NCBI GenBank assembly: GCA_964347615.1
Contig: CAYFZO010000019.1
Span: forward strand, 1-41,320
Direction: 5' to 3'
Source: CAYFZO01 sp964347615
Lineage (GTDB): Bacteria; Pseudomonadota; Gammaproteobacteria; Poriferisulfidales; Oxydemutatoraceae
Length of the DNA: 41,320 nt
Shown piece by piece: positions 17,712-26,385 of this stretch. Position numbers and translations under genes: made by a program. The notes under the pieces were generated by a model that saw nothing but the letters and a program-made list of their open reading frames with translations, did no database searches and had not been told where the DNA came from. Positions within the stretch are counted from its first letter, which is position 1. Every line of letters begins with the position of its first letter.

Positions 17712-17732
17712 GCCCCGTACCGCCCGCGGGGC
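17712..17732. other. Small inverted repeat upstream of the molybdoenzyme promoter
   Basis: GCCCCG (17712-17717) and CGGGGC (17727-17732) can pair around a 9-base loop. It lies about 80 bases upstream of the promoter for the molybdoenzyme operon and could be an operator or a weak hairpin. No T-run follows on either strand, so an intrinsic terminator is unlikely. Confidence 0.3.
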
Positions 17733-17794
17733 AACGCCCTTTGCGCGAAACCGGACGTCCCCATTATGGGGGTCTCGGGCGGGTTTGGGCAGGT

Positions 17795-17822
17795 TTGCCA
17801 ATTCTCCCGGGGGGGATACAAT
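17795..17822 (+). promoter_or_regulatory. Sigma-70-like promoter of the molybdoenzyme operon
   Basis: TTGCCA (17795-17800) and TACAAT (17817-17822) are separated by 16 bases and precede a leader of about 40 bases that ends in a very strong GGAGGAGG ribosome-binding site (17855-17862), seven bases before the ATG at 17869. Confidence 0.65.
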
Positions 17823-17868
17823 ACTTTGTTAAGACAACGACGAGGCTTCCACTCGGAGGAGGAAAACC

Positions 17869-20178
17869 ATGACACTCAGCACGAAAATCGAAGTCGCAGA
17901 GGGGTATTCAGTCCACCACGTGCCTTGCCCGCACGACTGCCCGGACACCTGCTCGACGTTGGTGACGCGCGACGACAAGACGGGCAAGGCGGTTCGCATT
18001 CAAGGGGACCCGTCCCATCCTGTTACAAGGGGGTACCTGTGCAACAAGGTCAATCATTACCTGGAACTGGTCTACAACGACAACCGCGTGCTTTATCCGC
18101 ACCGGCGGGTCGGCCCGAAAGGCCCCGGCGCGAAATTTGAACGCATCAGTTGGGACGAGGCGCTCGACGCCGTCACCGACAACTTCAAGAAGACTATCGA
18201 GACGTACGGACCCGAGGCGGTCCAACCCTACTCCTACTCGGGCACGTTGGGGATGCTCGGCTACTGGGGCATGGACCAGCGTTTCTGGAACAGGATGAAC
18301 GCGGCGCGTCTCGAGCAGTCTATCTGCATTTACGCCGCGATGTGGGCCGGCATCTACACCTACGGCGTCGCCAACGGCCCCGCGCTCAACGAGGCTTGTG
18401 ACGAGGCTGAGATCATCATCCTGTGGGGGACGAACTTCGTCAGCACCGGCGTACACTCGATTCCGTTTGTGCAGAAAGCGCGCGCACGCGGCGCGAAACT
18501 CATCGTTATCGATCCGCGAATCACGCGCACCACGATGATGGCCGACTGGCACATTCAGCCGCGCCCCGGCACCGACGGCGCGCTGGCGCTCGGCATGATG
18601 AAGATCATCGTTGACAAGGGTCTGCACGACCTGGAGTTCCTGAAGGAGCAGACCAACGGCTGGGAGCAGTTCCTCGAGAAGAAATTGCCCGATTACCCGG
18701 TCGAGAAAGTCGCCGAGATCACCGGCCTTTCGCCCGATGAGATCACCCGTTTGGCGCTGGATTACGCCGCGACCAAGAAGTCCTACATCCGTGCCAACTA
18801 CGGCCTCAACCGTCACCAGAACGCGGGGCAGATGTGCCGCAGTATCCTGGTGCTGCCGTGCATCACCGGCGCGTGGCGCGAGAAGTGCGGCGGCGCTGCT
18901 TTCGGCACGCTCGAGGAAATGTGGCTCAAGTTTCCGCTCGCCAAGCTGCAACGTCCCGACCTCGGCAACCGCAGCGAGTCGCGCGTCGTCAATATGGTGC
19001 AGATCGGCCGCGCTTTGGCCGACGACGTCGGCGCGGACGGCGTGAAACTCGACCCGCCGATCAAGAGCTTGTTCGTGTACAACTCGGATCCCGCCAACTG
19101 CGCGCCCAACACCAACAACGTGCGCAAGGGGCTGATGCGAGACGACTTGTTCGTCGCGGTTCACGAAACCTTCTGGACCGATACTTGCAATTACGCCGAC
19201 GTCGTGCTGCCGGCGGACACCCAGCTGGAGCGGATGGACCTGCACGCGGCGTACGGCCATTACTACTTCAACATGAACAAGCCGGTGATAGAGCCGCTCG
19301 GCGAAAGCGTGCGCAACACCGAGCTGTTCAGGAAACTCGCGGCGAAGATGGGGTACGTCAAGCCCGACGACAACGCGTTCACCCAAACCGACGAGGAGAT
19401 GGTTCGGGAAATCATAGACAGCGAGGAAAACCCGCTGATGGAAGGCATCACCTACGAGCAGCTCGAGGAAAACGGTTGGGCGCGCGGGCACGTCGAAGCC
19501 GAGAGGCGCAACTACCTGAAGAACGGCTGGCCGACCCCGAGCGGCAAGATCGATATCTACTGCGAGGCCTTGAAAGAGCTGGGACAAGACCCGTTGCCGA
19601 CGCACAACCCCGAAATCGAGGGGCAGGAAGACCACGAGCGGCGCAAGAAGTATCCGCTGCAAGTGCTGAGCAGCGCCACGCATTATTTCATCGGCGACTC
19701 GTTCCAGTCGGTGCCGCGCCTTCAGGCGATGATGTCGCGGCCGACGGTCGAGTTGGGCGTCGAGGACGCCGAGGCGCGCGGTATCGAGGAAGGCGACCTC
19801 GTGCGGCTGTACAACGACCGTGGCGAGACCTATTGCTACGCGGTCATCATCGAGGGGCTGCTGTCGGGCGTGTGCTCGACCCAGAAGCAGTTCAAGGGCA
19901 GCAGGACCCCGGGCGGCGTCAACGCCAACGCGCTGAACACCGAGATGCTGACCGACTTCGGCATGAGCCCGACTTTCTACTCGGTGCTGGTCGAAGCCGA
20001 GAAGGTGGACGACCACACCCAGATGACGCCGCAGAAGTGGATTCAGATCGGCGGCGACGCGGGTTACATCCAGCAGTGGCGGGCCGACCCGCGCAACGCG
20101 GGTGTCGAAGCCACCGACGAGGAGATCCTGCAGTTCGCCAAGAGCAAATATCCCGGCGCTTTCGAGCAACGGGCGTAA
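17869..20178 (+). CDS. Molybdopterin oxidoreductase (DMSO-reductase superfamily, BisC/YoaE-like), substrate unknown
   Basis: A 769-residue catalytic subunit. An N-terminal [4Fe-4S] motif is formed by Cys20, Cys24, Cys28 and Cys58 (CPHDCPDTC ... GYLCNK). Bis-MGD-binding regions follow (ILWGTNFVSTG, VIDPRITRT, PGTDGALALGM) and then a C-terminal cap domain (SGKIDIY, STQKQFKGSRTPGGVN). There is no Tat signal, so it should work in the cytoplasm. The family belongs with uncharacterised YoaE/BisC-like enzymes, so the substrate cannot be named. The strong Shine-Dalgarno site suggests high expression. The reductase gene follows 28 bases later and is the likely electron partner. Confidence 0.9.
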   Translation: MTLSTKIEVAEGYSVHHVPCPHDCPDTCSTLVTRDDKTGKAVRIQGDPSHPVTRGYLCNKVNHYLELVYNDNRVLYPHRRVGPKGPGAKFERISWDEALDAVTDNFKKTIETYGPEAVQPYSYSGTLGMLGYWGMDQRFWNRMNAARLEQSICIYAAMWAGIYTYGVANGPALNEACDEAEIIILWGTNFVSTGVHSIPFVQKARARGAKLIVIDPRITRTTMMADWHIQPRPGTDGALALGMMKIIVDKGLHDLEFLKEQTNGWEQFLEKKLPDYPVEKVAEITGLSPDEITRLALDYAATKKSYIRANYGLNRHQNAGQMCRSILVLPCITGAWREKCGGAAFGTLEEMWLKFPLAKLQRPDLGNRSESRVVNMVQIGRALADDVGADGVKLDPPIKSLFVYNSDPANCAPNTNNVRKGLMRDDLFVAVHETFWTDTCNYADVVLPADTQLERMDLHAAYGHYYFNMNKPVIEPLGESVRNTELFRKLAAKMGYVKPDDNAFTQTDEEMVREIIDSEENPLMEGITYEQLEENGWARGHVEAERRNYLKNGWPTPSGKIDIYCEALKELGQDPLPTHNPEIEGQEDHERRKKYPLQVLSSATHYFIGDSFQSVPRLQAMMSRPTVELGVEDAEARGIEEGDLVRLYNDRGETYCYAVIIEGLLSGVCSTQKQFKGSRTPGGVNANALNTEMLTDFGMSPTFYSVLVEAEKVDDHTQMTPQKWIQIGGDAGYIQQWRADPRNAGVEATDEEILQFAKSKYPGAFEQRA

Positions 20179-20206
20179 CTTCATCCGGAGGCTTAGCAAT
20201 TCAGTC

Positions 20207-21325
20207 ATGGAAAATTTCGCTCGATTCAACGACCCGCTCGATAGCTATCTCGGGCGCGTCGTTTCCAAGCCCGACGGCACCCTGCACGGGCGGCACGTAA
20301 CCATCAGCAAAGGCGTCATCTCCAAGATCCAAGAGCTCACCCACGACACTTACGCGTTGACGGTGAAGCGCGACGGCGACAGCGAGGCAATCAAGCCGAA
20401 GGCCGGGCAGTACGCAACGCTCAAGCCCGACCATCTGGTCAAGCCGCGCGCTTATTCGTTTGCGCGTGCGCCGCAAGTCGAGAAGCCGGGTGAGCACACT
20501 TTCTTCGTTCGCTTGATGGAGGGGGGTCTGTTTTCGAGCTGGCTGTTCGAGAAGGAGAGGGTCGGCGAGCCTTTGACGATCAGCGGCCCGCTCGGAAAGT
20601 TCGTCATAGACGACTCGGGCCGCCCGATGCTGTGTGTCGCCGGCGGCAGCGGCATGAGCGCGATCTTCTCGATACTCGAGGACGCCGCGTTGCGCCGGGT
20701 CAAACGCGACGCGGTGTTCCTGTACGGTGCGCGCACGCAGAAAGACCTGTACATGATCGACCAGATCAACGAGTTCGTCGAACGCTGGCATCCCGACTTC
20801 AAGTTTGAGTTTGTTCCGGTGCTGTCCGAAGAGCCGCAAGACAGCGATTGGCAAGGCGGCAGGGGATTTGTCACCGATTACATGAAGTCCGAATACCTCG
20901 ACAGCGGGCGCGTGGACGTGTCGAACTGCACCGCCTATTTCTGCGGCCCGCCGCCGATGATCGATCTGGGGATAAAGACGCTGACCGACGCGGGCATGAA
21001 TCCCGCCGACGTCCGCTACGACAAGTTCGAGGACGCGCGTTCGCCGGCACCGGTGATAGACAACACCAAGTGCGTGCTGTGCGACGAATGCCTGATGGTG
21101 CGTCCCGCCGAGCACTGCATCAACGAGATCGTGCAGCTGAAGAAAGACGGCGACGGTTACGAACGGTTGCAACCGGCCGACACTTCGGGGCTTTATTACA
21201 ATACCTTGTACATAGACGACGACGAATGTATCCGTTGCTACGCTTGCGTAGACGTTTGTCCCGCGGGCGCGATCGACCCCAACTTCAGCAAGACTCCCCA
21301 GACCCTGCGCAATCTGCACGGTTGA
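20207..21325 (+). CDS. FAD/NAD(P)H-dependent reductase fused to a two-cluster ferredoxin domain
   Basis: A 372-residue protein in two parts. The front is a ferredoxin-NADP reductase module with FAD site RAYSFARAP and NAD(P) site VAGGSGMSAI, ending in YFCGPPPMI. The tail has eight cysteines for two [4Fe-4S] clusters: Cys289/292/295/304 and Cys341/344/347/351. It can move electrons between NAD(P)H and iron-sulfur clusters and is probably the redox partner of the molybdoenzyme. The ATG at 20207 lies 16 bases after CGGAGG, a long spacing, but no better start is seen. The first cluster motif has irregular spacing (C-x2-C-x2-C-x8-C). Confidence 0.88.
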   Translation: MENFARFNDPLDSYLGRVVSKPDGTLHGRHVTISKGVISKIQELTHDTYALTVKRDGDSEAIKPKAGQYATLKPDHLVKPRAYSFARAPQVEKPGEHTFFVRLMEGGLFSSWLFEKERVGEPLTISGPLGKFVIDDSGRPMLCVAGGSGMSAIFSILEDAALRRVKRDAVFLYGARTQKDLYMIDQINEFVERWHPDFKFEFVPVLSEEPQDSDWQGGRGFVTDYMKSEYLDSGRVDVSNCTAYFCGPPPMIDLGIKTLTDAGMNPADVRYDKFEDARSPAPVIDNTKCVLCDECLMVRPAEHCINEIVQLKKDGDGYERLQPADTSGLYYNTLYIDDDECIRCYACVDVCPAGAIDPNFSKTPQTLRNLHG

Positions 21326-21385
21326 GACCGACGCCGTGGCGACGCCCGCGGGGGTTGCGATGGCGGGTTTACGCCGCGGCGTGAG

Positions 21386-21414
21386 TTCACATCAGCTGGG
21401 AGTTTTGGCATAGT
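21386..21414 (+). promoter_or_regulatory. Promoter for tRNA-Arg, and perhaps the TonB operon
   Basis: TTCACA (21386-21391), 17 bases, then CATAGT (21409-21414) with an upstream TG giving an extended -10. Transcription would start near 21421, about 15 bases before the tRNA. Confidence 0.5.
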
Positions 21415-21435
21415 GGTCGTTTCGGTGTGACGCGT

Positions 21436-21513
21436 GCGCCCGTAGCTCAGTCCGGATAGAGTACCTGGCTACGAACCAGGTGGTCGGAGGTTCGAATCCT
21501 TCCGGGCGCGCCA
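21436..21513 (+). tRNA. tRNA-Arg (anticodon ACG)
   Basis: The acceptor arm GCGCCCG pairs with CGGGCGC, the anticodon stem CCTGG/CCAGG encloses the loop CTACGAA with anticodon ACG, and the T-arm is GGAGGTTCGAATCCTTCC-like. The CCA end (21511-21513) is encoded. This tRNA reads CGN codons after A34 is changed to inosine. The DUF3450 gene begins only 12 bases downstream with no terminator between. Confidence 0.96.
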
Positions 21514-21524
21514 TCGCCTTTGAT

Positions 21525-22301
21525 ATGCCGTTTCGTCTCGCTATATTTCTCATCACGTCGCTCGGGGCGTCCTCCGGCGTCGCCCTATCCGAGGAAACGC
21601 TTGACCAGGCCGTCGAGGAGTCGGTACGCGGCGCGCGTGCGGGGGCGGCTTCGCAACGTCTCGTGAACGAACTTGACGACGAGGCGCGCGCCTTGTTCGT
21701 CGAGTACCGCGCGGTCATCCGCAACGTCGAGACCCTCGAGACCTACGTCAAGCGCCTGCGCGAGCTGGTTGCCGATCAAGAGGAAGACGTTCGCCGCCGG
21801 CAAGCCGACATAGACAACGTCGAAACCTTCGAGCGCGAATTGTTTCCCGCGATGGAGCGCATGATGGACGCGCTGAAAAGGTTCATTCGCGCCGATTTGC
21901 CTTTTTTGCGCGACGAGCGTGACCAGCGCGTCGCACGGCTCGATCGATTGATGTCGCGTTCCGACGTCACCGCGTCTGAGAAGTTCCGGCAGTTGATGGA
22001 GGCGTACCAGATCGAAAGCGACTACGGTCGCACGATTGAAGCGTACCGGGGAACGGTCGGCGAGGCCGAGCGGGAACGGGTCGTGGATTTCCTGCGCGTC
22101 GGACGCAGCCTGTTGGCGTACCAGACGCTCGACGGCGTCGAATCGGCGGTATGGGACCCCGCCGCCGCCGTTTGGCTGCCCCTCGACGCGGCTTACCACG
22201 CCGACGTGCGCCGTGGTCTGCGCATCGCGCGCAAGCAGGCGGCACCCGACCTGCTGATCTTGCCGTTCACCGCGCCGGTTGACTTGGAAACCTTGCAGTG
22301 A
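21525..22301 (+). CDS. DUF3450 protein, TonB-system accessory
   Basis: A 258-residue secreted protein starting MPFRLAIFLITSLG, with a signal peptide (about 1-21), long coiled-coil helices (about 40-150) and a C-terminal beta-rich part. The family is almost always encoded before long ExbB (TtpC-type) and TonB genes, as here, and is thought to act in the periplasm with that complex; its exact role is unknown. It overlaps the next gene by four bases. The start is ATG 21525 because the frame upstream is tRNA. Its mRNA may be cut from a tRNA-Arg transcript. Confidence 0.88.
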   Translation: MPFRLAIFLITSLGASSGVALSEETLDQAVEESVRGARAGAASQRLVNELDDEARALFVEYRAVIRNVETLETYVKRLRELVADQEEDVRRRQADIDNVETFERELFPAMERMMDALKRFIRADLPFLRDERDQRVARLDRLMSRSDVTASEKFRQLMEAYQIESDYGRTIEAYRGTVGEAERERVVDFLRVGRSLLAYQTLDGVESAVWDPAAAVWLPLDAAYHADVRRGLRIARKQAAPDLLILPFTAPVDLETLQ

Positions 22302-23701
22302 AGCGGCTTTTGCTTGTCGTTTGCTTGGCGGCGGTCACGTGCCCCCCGGCTTTCTCGGATGAGGCCGGGTCGTCGCTGGGGCGTCTGCTCGAAGAAGTGC
22401 GTTCGGCGCGCAAGGCCGGCAGCATAGCCAACCGTGAACGTGAGGAGCGGTTTATCGAACACCGCGACGAACGCCGTCGTCTGCTCGACGAAGCCAACCG
22501 TCGTCTCGAGCAGCTCAGCGCCGAAAGCGAAAGTCTCGAACGGAGATTCAACGCGAACGAGCTCAGGCTGACGGAGTTGGAGACGCTTTACCGCCAGCGC
22601 GCCGGGAACTTCGACGAATTGTCCGGCGTTTTCCGTCGCGCCGCCGCCGATCTCGAAACTCAGTTCATGCACTCGCTCGCCGCGTTGGGGATGCAAGACC
22701 GGCTGAGCTTGCTCGCCGGGATGCGCGAGGGGAAAAGCCTGCCGACGTCCGAGGAATTCGACGGCTTGCTGCTGCTGTTTCTCGAACTGATGACGATGCA
22801 GGGAGTCAACGTGCGCTTCGAGAGCGACGTGGTCTCGCCGGACGGCGACGCCGAACGTCTCCGCGTGGTGCGCACCGGGGCGTTCACGATGACCGCGGGC
22901 GGCGACTTTCTTTCCTATCTGCCCGGGGAGAACGGGCAGGCGGGGCGGTTGTTTCAGCTGGCGCGCCGCCCGGCGCAACGCTACGTCGAGGCCGCCCGGT
23001 CTTACGCCCTCGCCGAACAAGGGTTCGCCGCGGCACCGATAGATCCCTCGCGCGGTGCGGTGTTGTCCCTGCTGGTGCGTGCGCCGACGCTCGCCGAACG
23101 CGTCGAACAAGGCGGTATCGTCGGTTATTTCATCTTGCTGATCGGCCTCGTCGGCCTGCTGCTCGGCGTTGAAAGGCTGTTGGTCCTGACTTTCCTGCGC
23201 CGTGCCGTGGAGCGCCAAAGCCGCGACGTCGGCCGTCCGGGCAACAATCCGCTCGGGCGGGTGCTGGCGGTCGCGGGTGCCGAGCGCGTCGCCACCGTGG
23301 ACTACGAAGTGTTGGAGCTGAAACTCGACGACGCGGTGATGAAAGAAGCGCCGTCGCTGGAGCGCGGACTCGGTGCGATGAAGGTGTTCGCCGCAATCGC
23401 GCCGTTGCTCGGCCTGCTCGGCACCGTTACCGGCATGATCGAGACCTTTCAGGCGATCACCCTGTTCGGCACCGGCGACCCCAAACTGATGGCGGGCGGC
23501 ATCAGCCAGGCCCTGGTGACGACCGCCTTGGGTTTGATCGTCGCGGTGCCGATTCTGTTGCTGCACACGCTTGCGAGCGCTCGCAGCCGCGCGATCAGGG
23601 AAGTCCTTGAGGCGCAAAGCGCAGGCCTGCTCGCCGAGTACGCCGAAAGCCAAACCGCGAACAGCCCGGTCCCGGGTGCGCCGGCTCCCGCAACGCGATG
23701 A
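22298..23701 (+). CDS. Long ExbB-type MotA/TolQ/ExbB channel protein (TtpC-like)
   Basis: A 467-residue protein with a signal peptide (about 1-20), a coiled-coil periplasmic region (about 25-250) and an ExbB-like C-terminal half. The latter has membrane segments at about 272-293, 361-385 and 400-430, with the conserved APLLGLLGTVTGMIETF and the GGISQALVTTALGL helix. It matches the TtpC accessory channel of Vibrio-type TonB2 systems, which couples the proton gradient to TonB. It starts at GTG 22298 within the upstream stop and ends in an ATGA overlap with the short exbB gene. Confidence 0.92.
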   Translation: MKRLLLVVCLAAVTCPPAFSDEAGSSLGRLLEEVRSARKAGSIANREREERFIEHRDERRRLLDEANRRLEQLSAESESLERRFNANELRLTELETLYRQRAGNFDELSGVFRRAAADLETQFMHSLAALGMQDRLSLLAGMREGKSLPTSEEFDGLLLLFLELMTMQGVNVRFESDVVSPDGDAERLRVVRTGAFTMTAGGDFLSYLPGENGQAGRLFQLARRPAQRYVEAARSYALAEQGFAAAPIDPSRGAVLSLLVRAPTLAERVEQGGIVGYFILLIGLVGLLLGVERLLVLTFLRRAVERQSRDVGRPGNNPLGRVLAVAGAERVATVDYEVLELKLDDAVMKEAPSLERGLGAMKVFAAIAPLLGLLGTVTGMIETFQAITLFGTGDPKLMAGGISQALVTTALGLIVAVPILLLHTLASARSRAIREVLEAQSAGLLAEYAESQTANSPVPGAPAPATR

Positions 23702-24222
23702 TTCCCGACCTCTATCAGCCAATCGGCGCGTTGCTCGAAAGCGGCGGGCCGGTGCTCGTGGTCATCTTGGTCGTGACTTTCGTTATCTGGCTGCTGATAA
23801 TCGAGCGCTACTGGTACTTCGCTCAACAGCGGGCTTTCGTATCCGACGTCGCCGCGCGCTGGCGTGCCCGCGCCGACAAGCACTCGCGTGCTTCGAGGAT
23901 GATTCGAGCCTGCTGGTTGTCGCAGTATCGCCGCCGTCTCGAACGGCGCATCAGCTTGGTCAAGGTGCTGGTCAGCGTCAGTTTGCTGCTGGGGCTGCTC
24001 GGCACTGTTACCGGCATGATCGGCGTGTTCGAGGGGATGTCGGTGTTCGGTGCCGGCGGGCCGGGCGGAATCCGCGCGGTCGCAGACGGCGTCACCGTCG
24101 CGACCATCCCCGCGATGGCCGGCATGGTCGCCGCGTTGTCGGGGCTTTATTTCTCGGCGCAGTTGCAAAAACGCGCCGCCCGCGAAGTGCGAAAATTGCA
24201 CGACCGCCTGACGGTGGGCTGA
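23698..24222 (+). CDS. exbB: ExbB-type proton channel subunit (short)
   Basis: A 174-residue three-helix ExbB with membrane segments near 15-35, 98-118 and 135-160 and the signature GLLGTVTGMIGVFEGMSVFG. It forms the proton-conducting pentamer that works with ExbD and TonB. It lies between the long ExbB gene (four-base overlap) and exbD (11-base gap with GAGGA). Two ExbB-type proteins in one operon is usual for TtpC-type TonB systems. Confidence 0.92.
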   Translation: MIPDLYQPIGALLESGGPVLVVILVVTFVIWLLIIERYWYFAQQRAFVSDVAARWRARADKHSRASRMIRACWLSQYRRRLERRISLVKVLVSVSLLLGLLGTVTGMIGVFEGMSVFGAGGPGGIRAVADGVTVATIPAMAGMVAALSGLYFSAQLQKRAAREVRKLHDRLTVG

Positions 24223-24233
24223 GGAACCGGGTG

Positions 24234-24644
24234 ATGAGAAGACGTCGTGACAACGCGCCGGTCGAGGACGACGCCGGAATCAACTTGACGCCGATGATCG
24301 ACGTCGTGTTCATCATGCTGATCTTTTTCATCGTGACCGCGTCTTTCATCAAGGAATCCGGGATCTCGGTCGAACGCCCGTCGGCGACGACCGCGGCGGT
24401 GCAGGAACACGCCGCCGTCATCGTTGCAATCAACGCCGCCGGCGAGGTTTGGATAGATCGTCGCCGCGTTGACATCCGCGCGGTACGTGCCAACGTCGAA
24501 CGTCTGCACCTGGAAAATCCCCAGGGCGCGGTGGTGATACAGGCTGACAAGCGTTCAAACAACGGGGTCTTCGTCAAGGTGCTCGACCAAGTGCGCCTTG
24601 CGGGGGTCGAGAAAATCGCGATCGCCGCCGACCCCGAGCAATGA
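24234..24644 (+). CDS. exbD: ExbD biopolymer transport protein
   Basis: A 136-residue ExbD: a cytoplasmic N-terminus, one membrane helix with the essential proton-carrying aspartate in LTPMIDVVFIMLIFFIV, and a periplasmic domain of about 90 residues. ATG 24234 follows GAGGA; GTG 24231 is an alternative. It ends in an ATGA overlap with tonB. Confidence 0.94.
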   Translation: MRRRRDNAPVEDDAGINLTPMIDVVFIMLIFFIVTASFIKESGISVERPSATTAAVQEHAAVIVAINAAGEVWIDRRRVDIRAVRANVERLHLENPQGAVVIQADKRSNNGVFVKVLDQVRLAGVEKIAIAADPEQ

Positions 24645-25282
24645 CGTCGCCCGCCGCGCAAGCCGCCTTCGCCCAGCTTCGGCGTTGGCCGGGTGCCGCG
24701 GTGCTTGCCGCCGCGGTCACCTGCGCCTTGTTTTGGCTGATGTATTACCTGACCGTTGCGGACAACGGCTTTGCCTACGACCGCTCGCAGCAACCTTTGT
24801 CGCTTGACTTCGTCCGGGTCGAACGCGAGTCGGCGCCGGTCGAGAAAGAGCGCTTTATCCCGCCGAAGCCGCGCATCGAGAAGCCGCAGAGCCGCCCGCC
24901 GGCGCCGGCGCCGTCCGATCCGTTACCGCGCTTGCCGGCGCCGCGTCTTCAGGCGCCGTCTTATGTCCCGGCGATCGCGGGCATGCTCGACGCCGTCGGG
25001 TTCTCGCGCACGCGCGAGATTGCGCCGCTGGCAAGGGTCAGCCCGGTCTATCCGCCGAGCGCCGAGCGTCGCGGCATCGAAGGCTGGGTCAAGGTCGCGT
25101 TCACGATCGCCGAGGACGGCACCGTCGTTGACCCGCGCGTCGTCGGAGCCGACCCTCGCGGGGTGTTCGACCGCGCCGCTTTGCGCGCCATCTCCAAGTG
25201 GCGTTATCAGCCGCAGCTGATCGAAGGACAGGCGATTCGGCGCACCGGCGTCGAGGTCACCGTCGAGTTTAGGCTGGAGTAG
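24641..25282 (+). CDS. tonB: TonB energy transducer
   Basis: Spans the periplasm to power TonB-dependent receptors. The 213-residue protein has an N-terminal membrane helix (about 20-39), a proline-rich linker (roughly 68-105) with repeated Pro-Ala/Arg, and the TonB C-terminal domain (about 125-213) with SPVYPPSAERRGIEGWVKV. The linker is short, so reach across the periplasm would be modest, as in TonB2 types. No TonB-dependent receptor is in the window, so the cargo is unknown. Confidence 0.92.
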   Translation: MTSPAAQAAFAQLRRWPGAAVLAAAVTCALFWLMYYLTVADNGFAYDRSQQPLSLDFVRVERESAPVEKERFIPPKPRIEKPQSRPPAPAPSDPLPRLPAPRLQAPSYVPAIAGMLDAVGFSRTREIAPLARVSPVYPPSAERRGIEGWVKVAFTIAEDGTVVDPRVVGADPRGVFDRAALRAISKWRYQPQLIEGQAIRRTGVEVTVEFRLE

Positions 25283-25287
25283 GGGTC

Positions 25288-26385
25288 GTGCGCCGAGTCT
25301 TTTCCCTTGTGTGCCTGTTGTTCTGCGTCGAGGCAAGCGCCGACAACTTCTTGGTTTCGGAAAGCGCTTACCGCTTGTTGTCCGAAGCCGAGGAACAATT
25401 GCAGCAGCAGGAGTACGCGCGTGCGGTCGAGACGGTTGACCGTGCGCTCGGCAGGCGCGGATTGAACGAGTATGAACGCGCCTTGTTCCAGCGCCTCGCG
25501 GGCAACGCTTTGATCGGCGCCGGCGACCACGCGGCGGCGGCGGCGCGTTTCGAGGAAGCGCTGGCGAGCGCGACGTTGCCCGACGCGGTGCGCGACCAGC
25601 TGCGTTACGGACTGGCGCAGCTGTATCTGCACGAAGGACGCTACAACGAAGCGCTGGTGCTGCTCGAAGCTTGGATGCGTGGGGTTGAACGGCCTTCGGC
25701 CGACGCTTGTTTTATGCTCGCCTCGGCTTACGCCGCCCTTGAGCGTCTGCCCGAGGCACTCGAGTGGGGCGAACGAGGCTTGGCTCAGACCGAAGCGCCC
25801 GCCGAGCGCCAATACGAGTTTGTCGCGGGGCTCAACCTGTCGTTGAAGCGTTATCCGCGCGCCGCCGAGCTGTTTGAGCTGCTGGTCGAGAACCATCCCC
25901 GCACCGCACGCCATTGGCGGCAACTCTCCGGGGTCTATGCCGAGCTCGAGCGTAGCGACCGGGCGCTGGCGGTGGCCGAGCTCGGTTATCTGCAAGGCGT
26001 GCTGACGAGCGCCGCCGACGTCGACCGCTTGGCGAGCCTGTATCTGCACCGGCGGCTGCCGTACAAAGCCGGGGAGCTTCTGGAACGCGCGTTGAAGTCC
26101 TCGGGCGACTTCGATGCGGCGCGCTACCGCCTGTTGGCCGGCGCCTGGAGCGCCGCCCGTGAATACGCCCGCGCGCTGGCGCCGCTGGAGAAAGCGGTCG
26201 GCTTGTTTCACGCGGACGGCGAAGAGGAGAAAGAAGCCCGGGCGCGGTTGATGAAAGGCGTTGCCCACGCGCATCTGGAGCAGTACGCCGAAGCCAAGCG
26301 TGAGTTTGAACGGTGTCTGGACTTTGAAGCGACCCGTGCCGCCGCCGACAGATGGCTCACCTATCTGGCGCAGTTTGAAGCCTGA
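25288..26385 (+). CDS. TPR-repeat protein of the TonB operon
   Basis: A 365-residue secreted protein: a signal peptide (about 1-19, ending EASA) then a continuous run of tetratricopeptide helices, for example LLSEAEEQLQQQEYARAVET and AEAKREFERCLDFEA. A TPR protein commonly closes DUF3450-ExbB-ExbD-TonB operons and probably scaffolds the complex in the periplasm. The start is GTG 25288 five bases after tonB; GGAGTAGGGG acts as the ribosome-binding site. Its last ten codons and stop are repeated downstream (26355-26608). Confidence 0.88.
   Translation: MRRVFSLVCLLFCVEASADNFLVSESAYRLLSEAEEQLQQQEYARAVETVDRALGRRGLNEYERALFQRLAGNALIGAGDHAAAAARFEEALASATLPDAVRDQLRYGLAQLYLHEGRYNEALVLLEAWMRGVERPSADACFMLASAYAALERLPEALEWGERGLAQTEAPAERQYEFVAGLNLSLKRYPRAAELFELLVENHPRTARHWRQLSGVYAELERSDRALAVAELGYLQGVLTSAADVDRLASLYLHRRLPYKAGELLERALKSSGDFDAARYRLLAGAWSAAREYARALAPLEKAVGLFHADGEEEKEARARLMKGVAHAHLEQYAEAKREFERCLDFEATRAAADRWLTYLAQFEA

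Noticed and set aside
17908..20229. 773-codon open frame opposite the molybdoenzyme
   Set aside because: It exactly mirrors a well-supported gene. Long antisense frames are common in GC-rich DNA, and it has no family motif or ribosome-binding site.
22193..23722. 509-codon open frame opposite the long ExbB gene
   Set aside because: Shadow of the ExbB coding frame; low-complexity Gln/Arg/His-rich translation.
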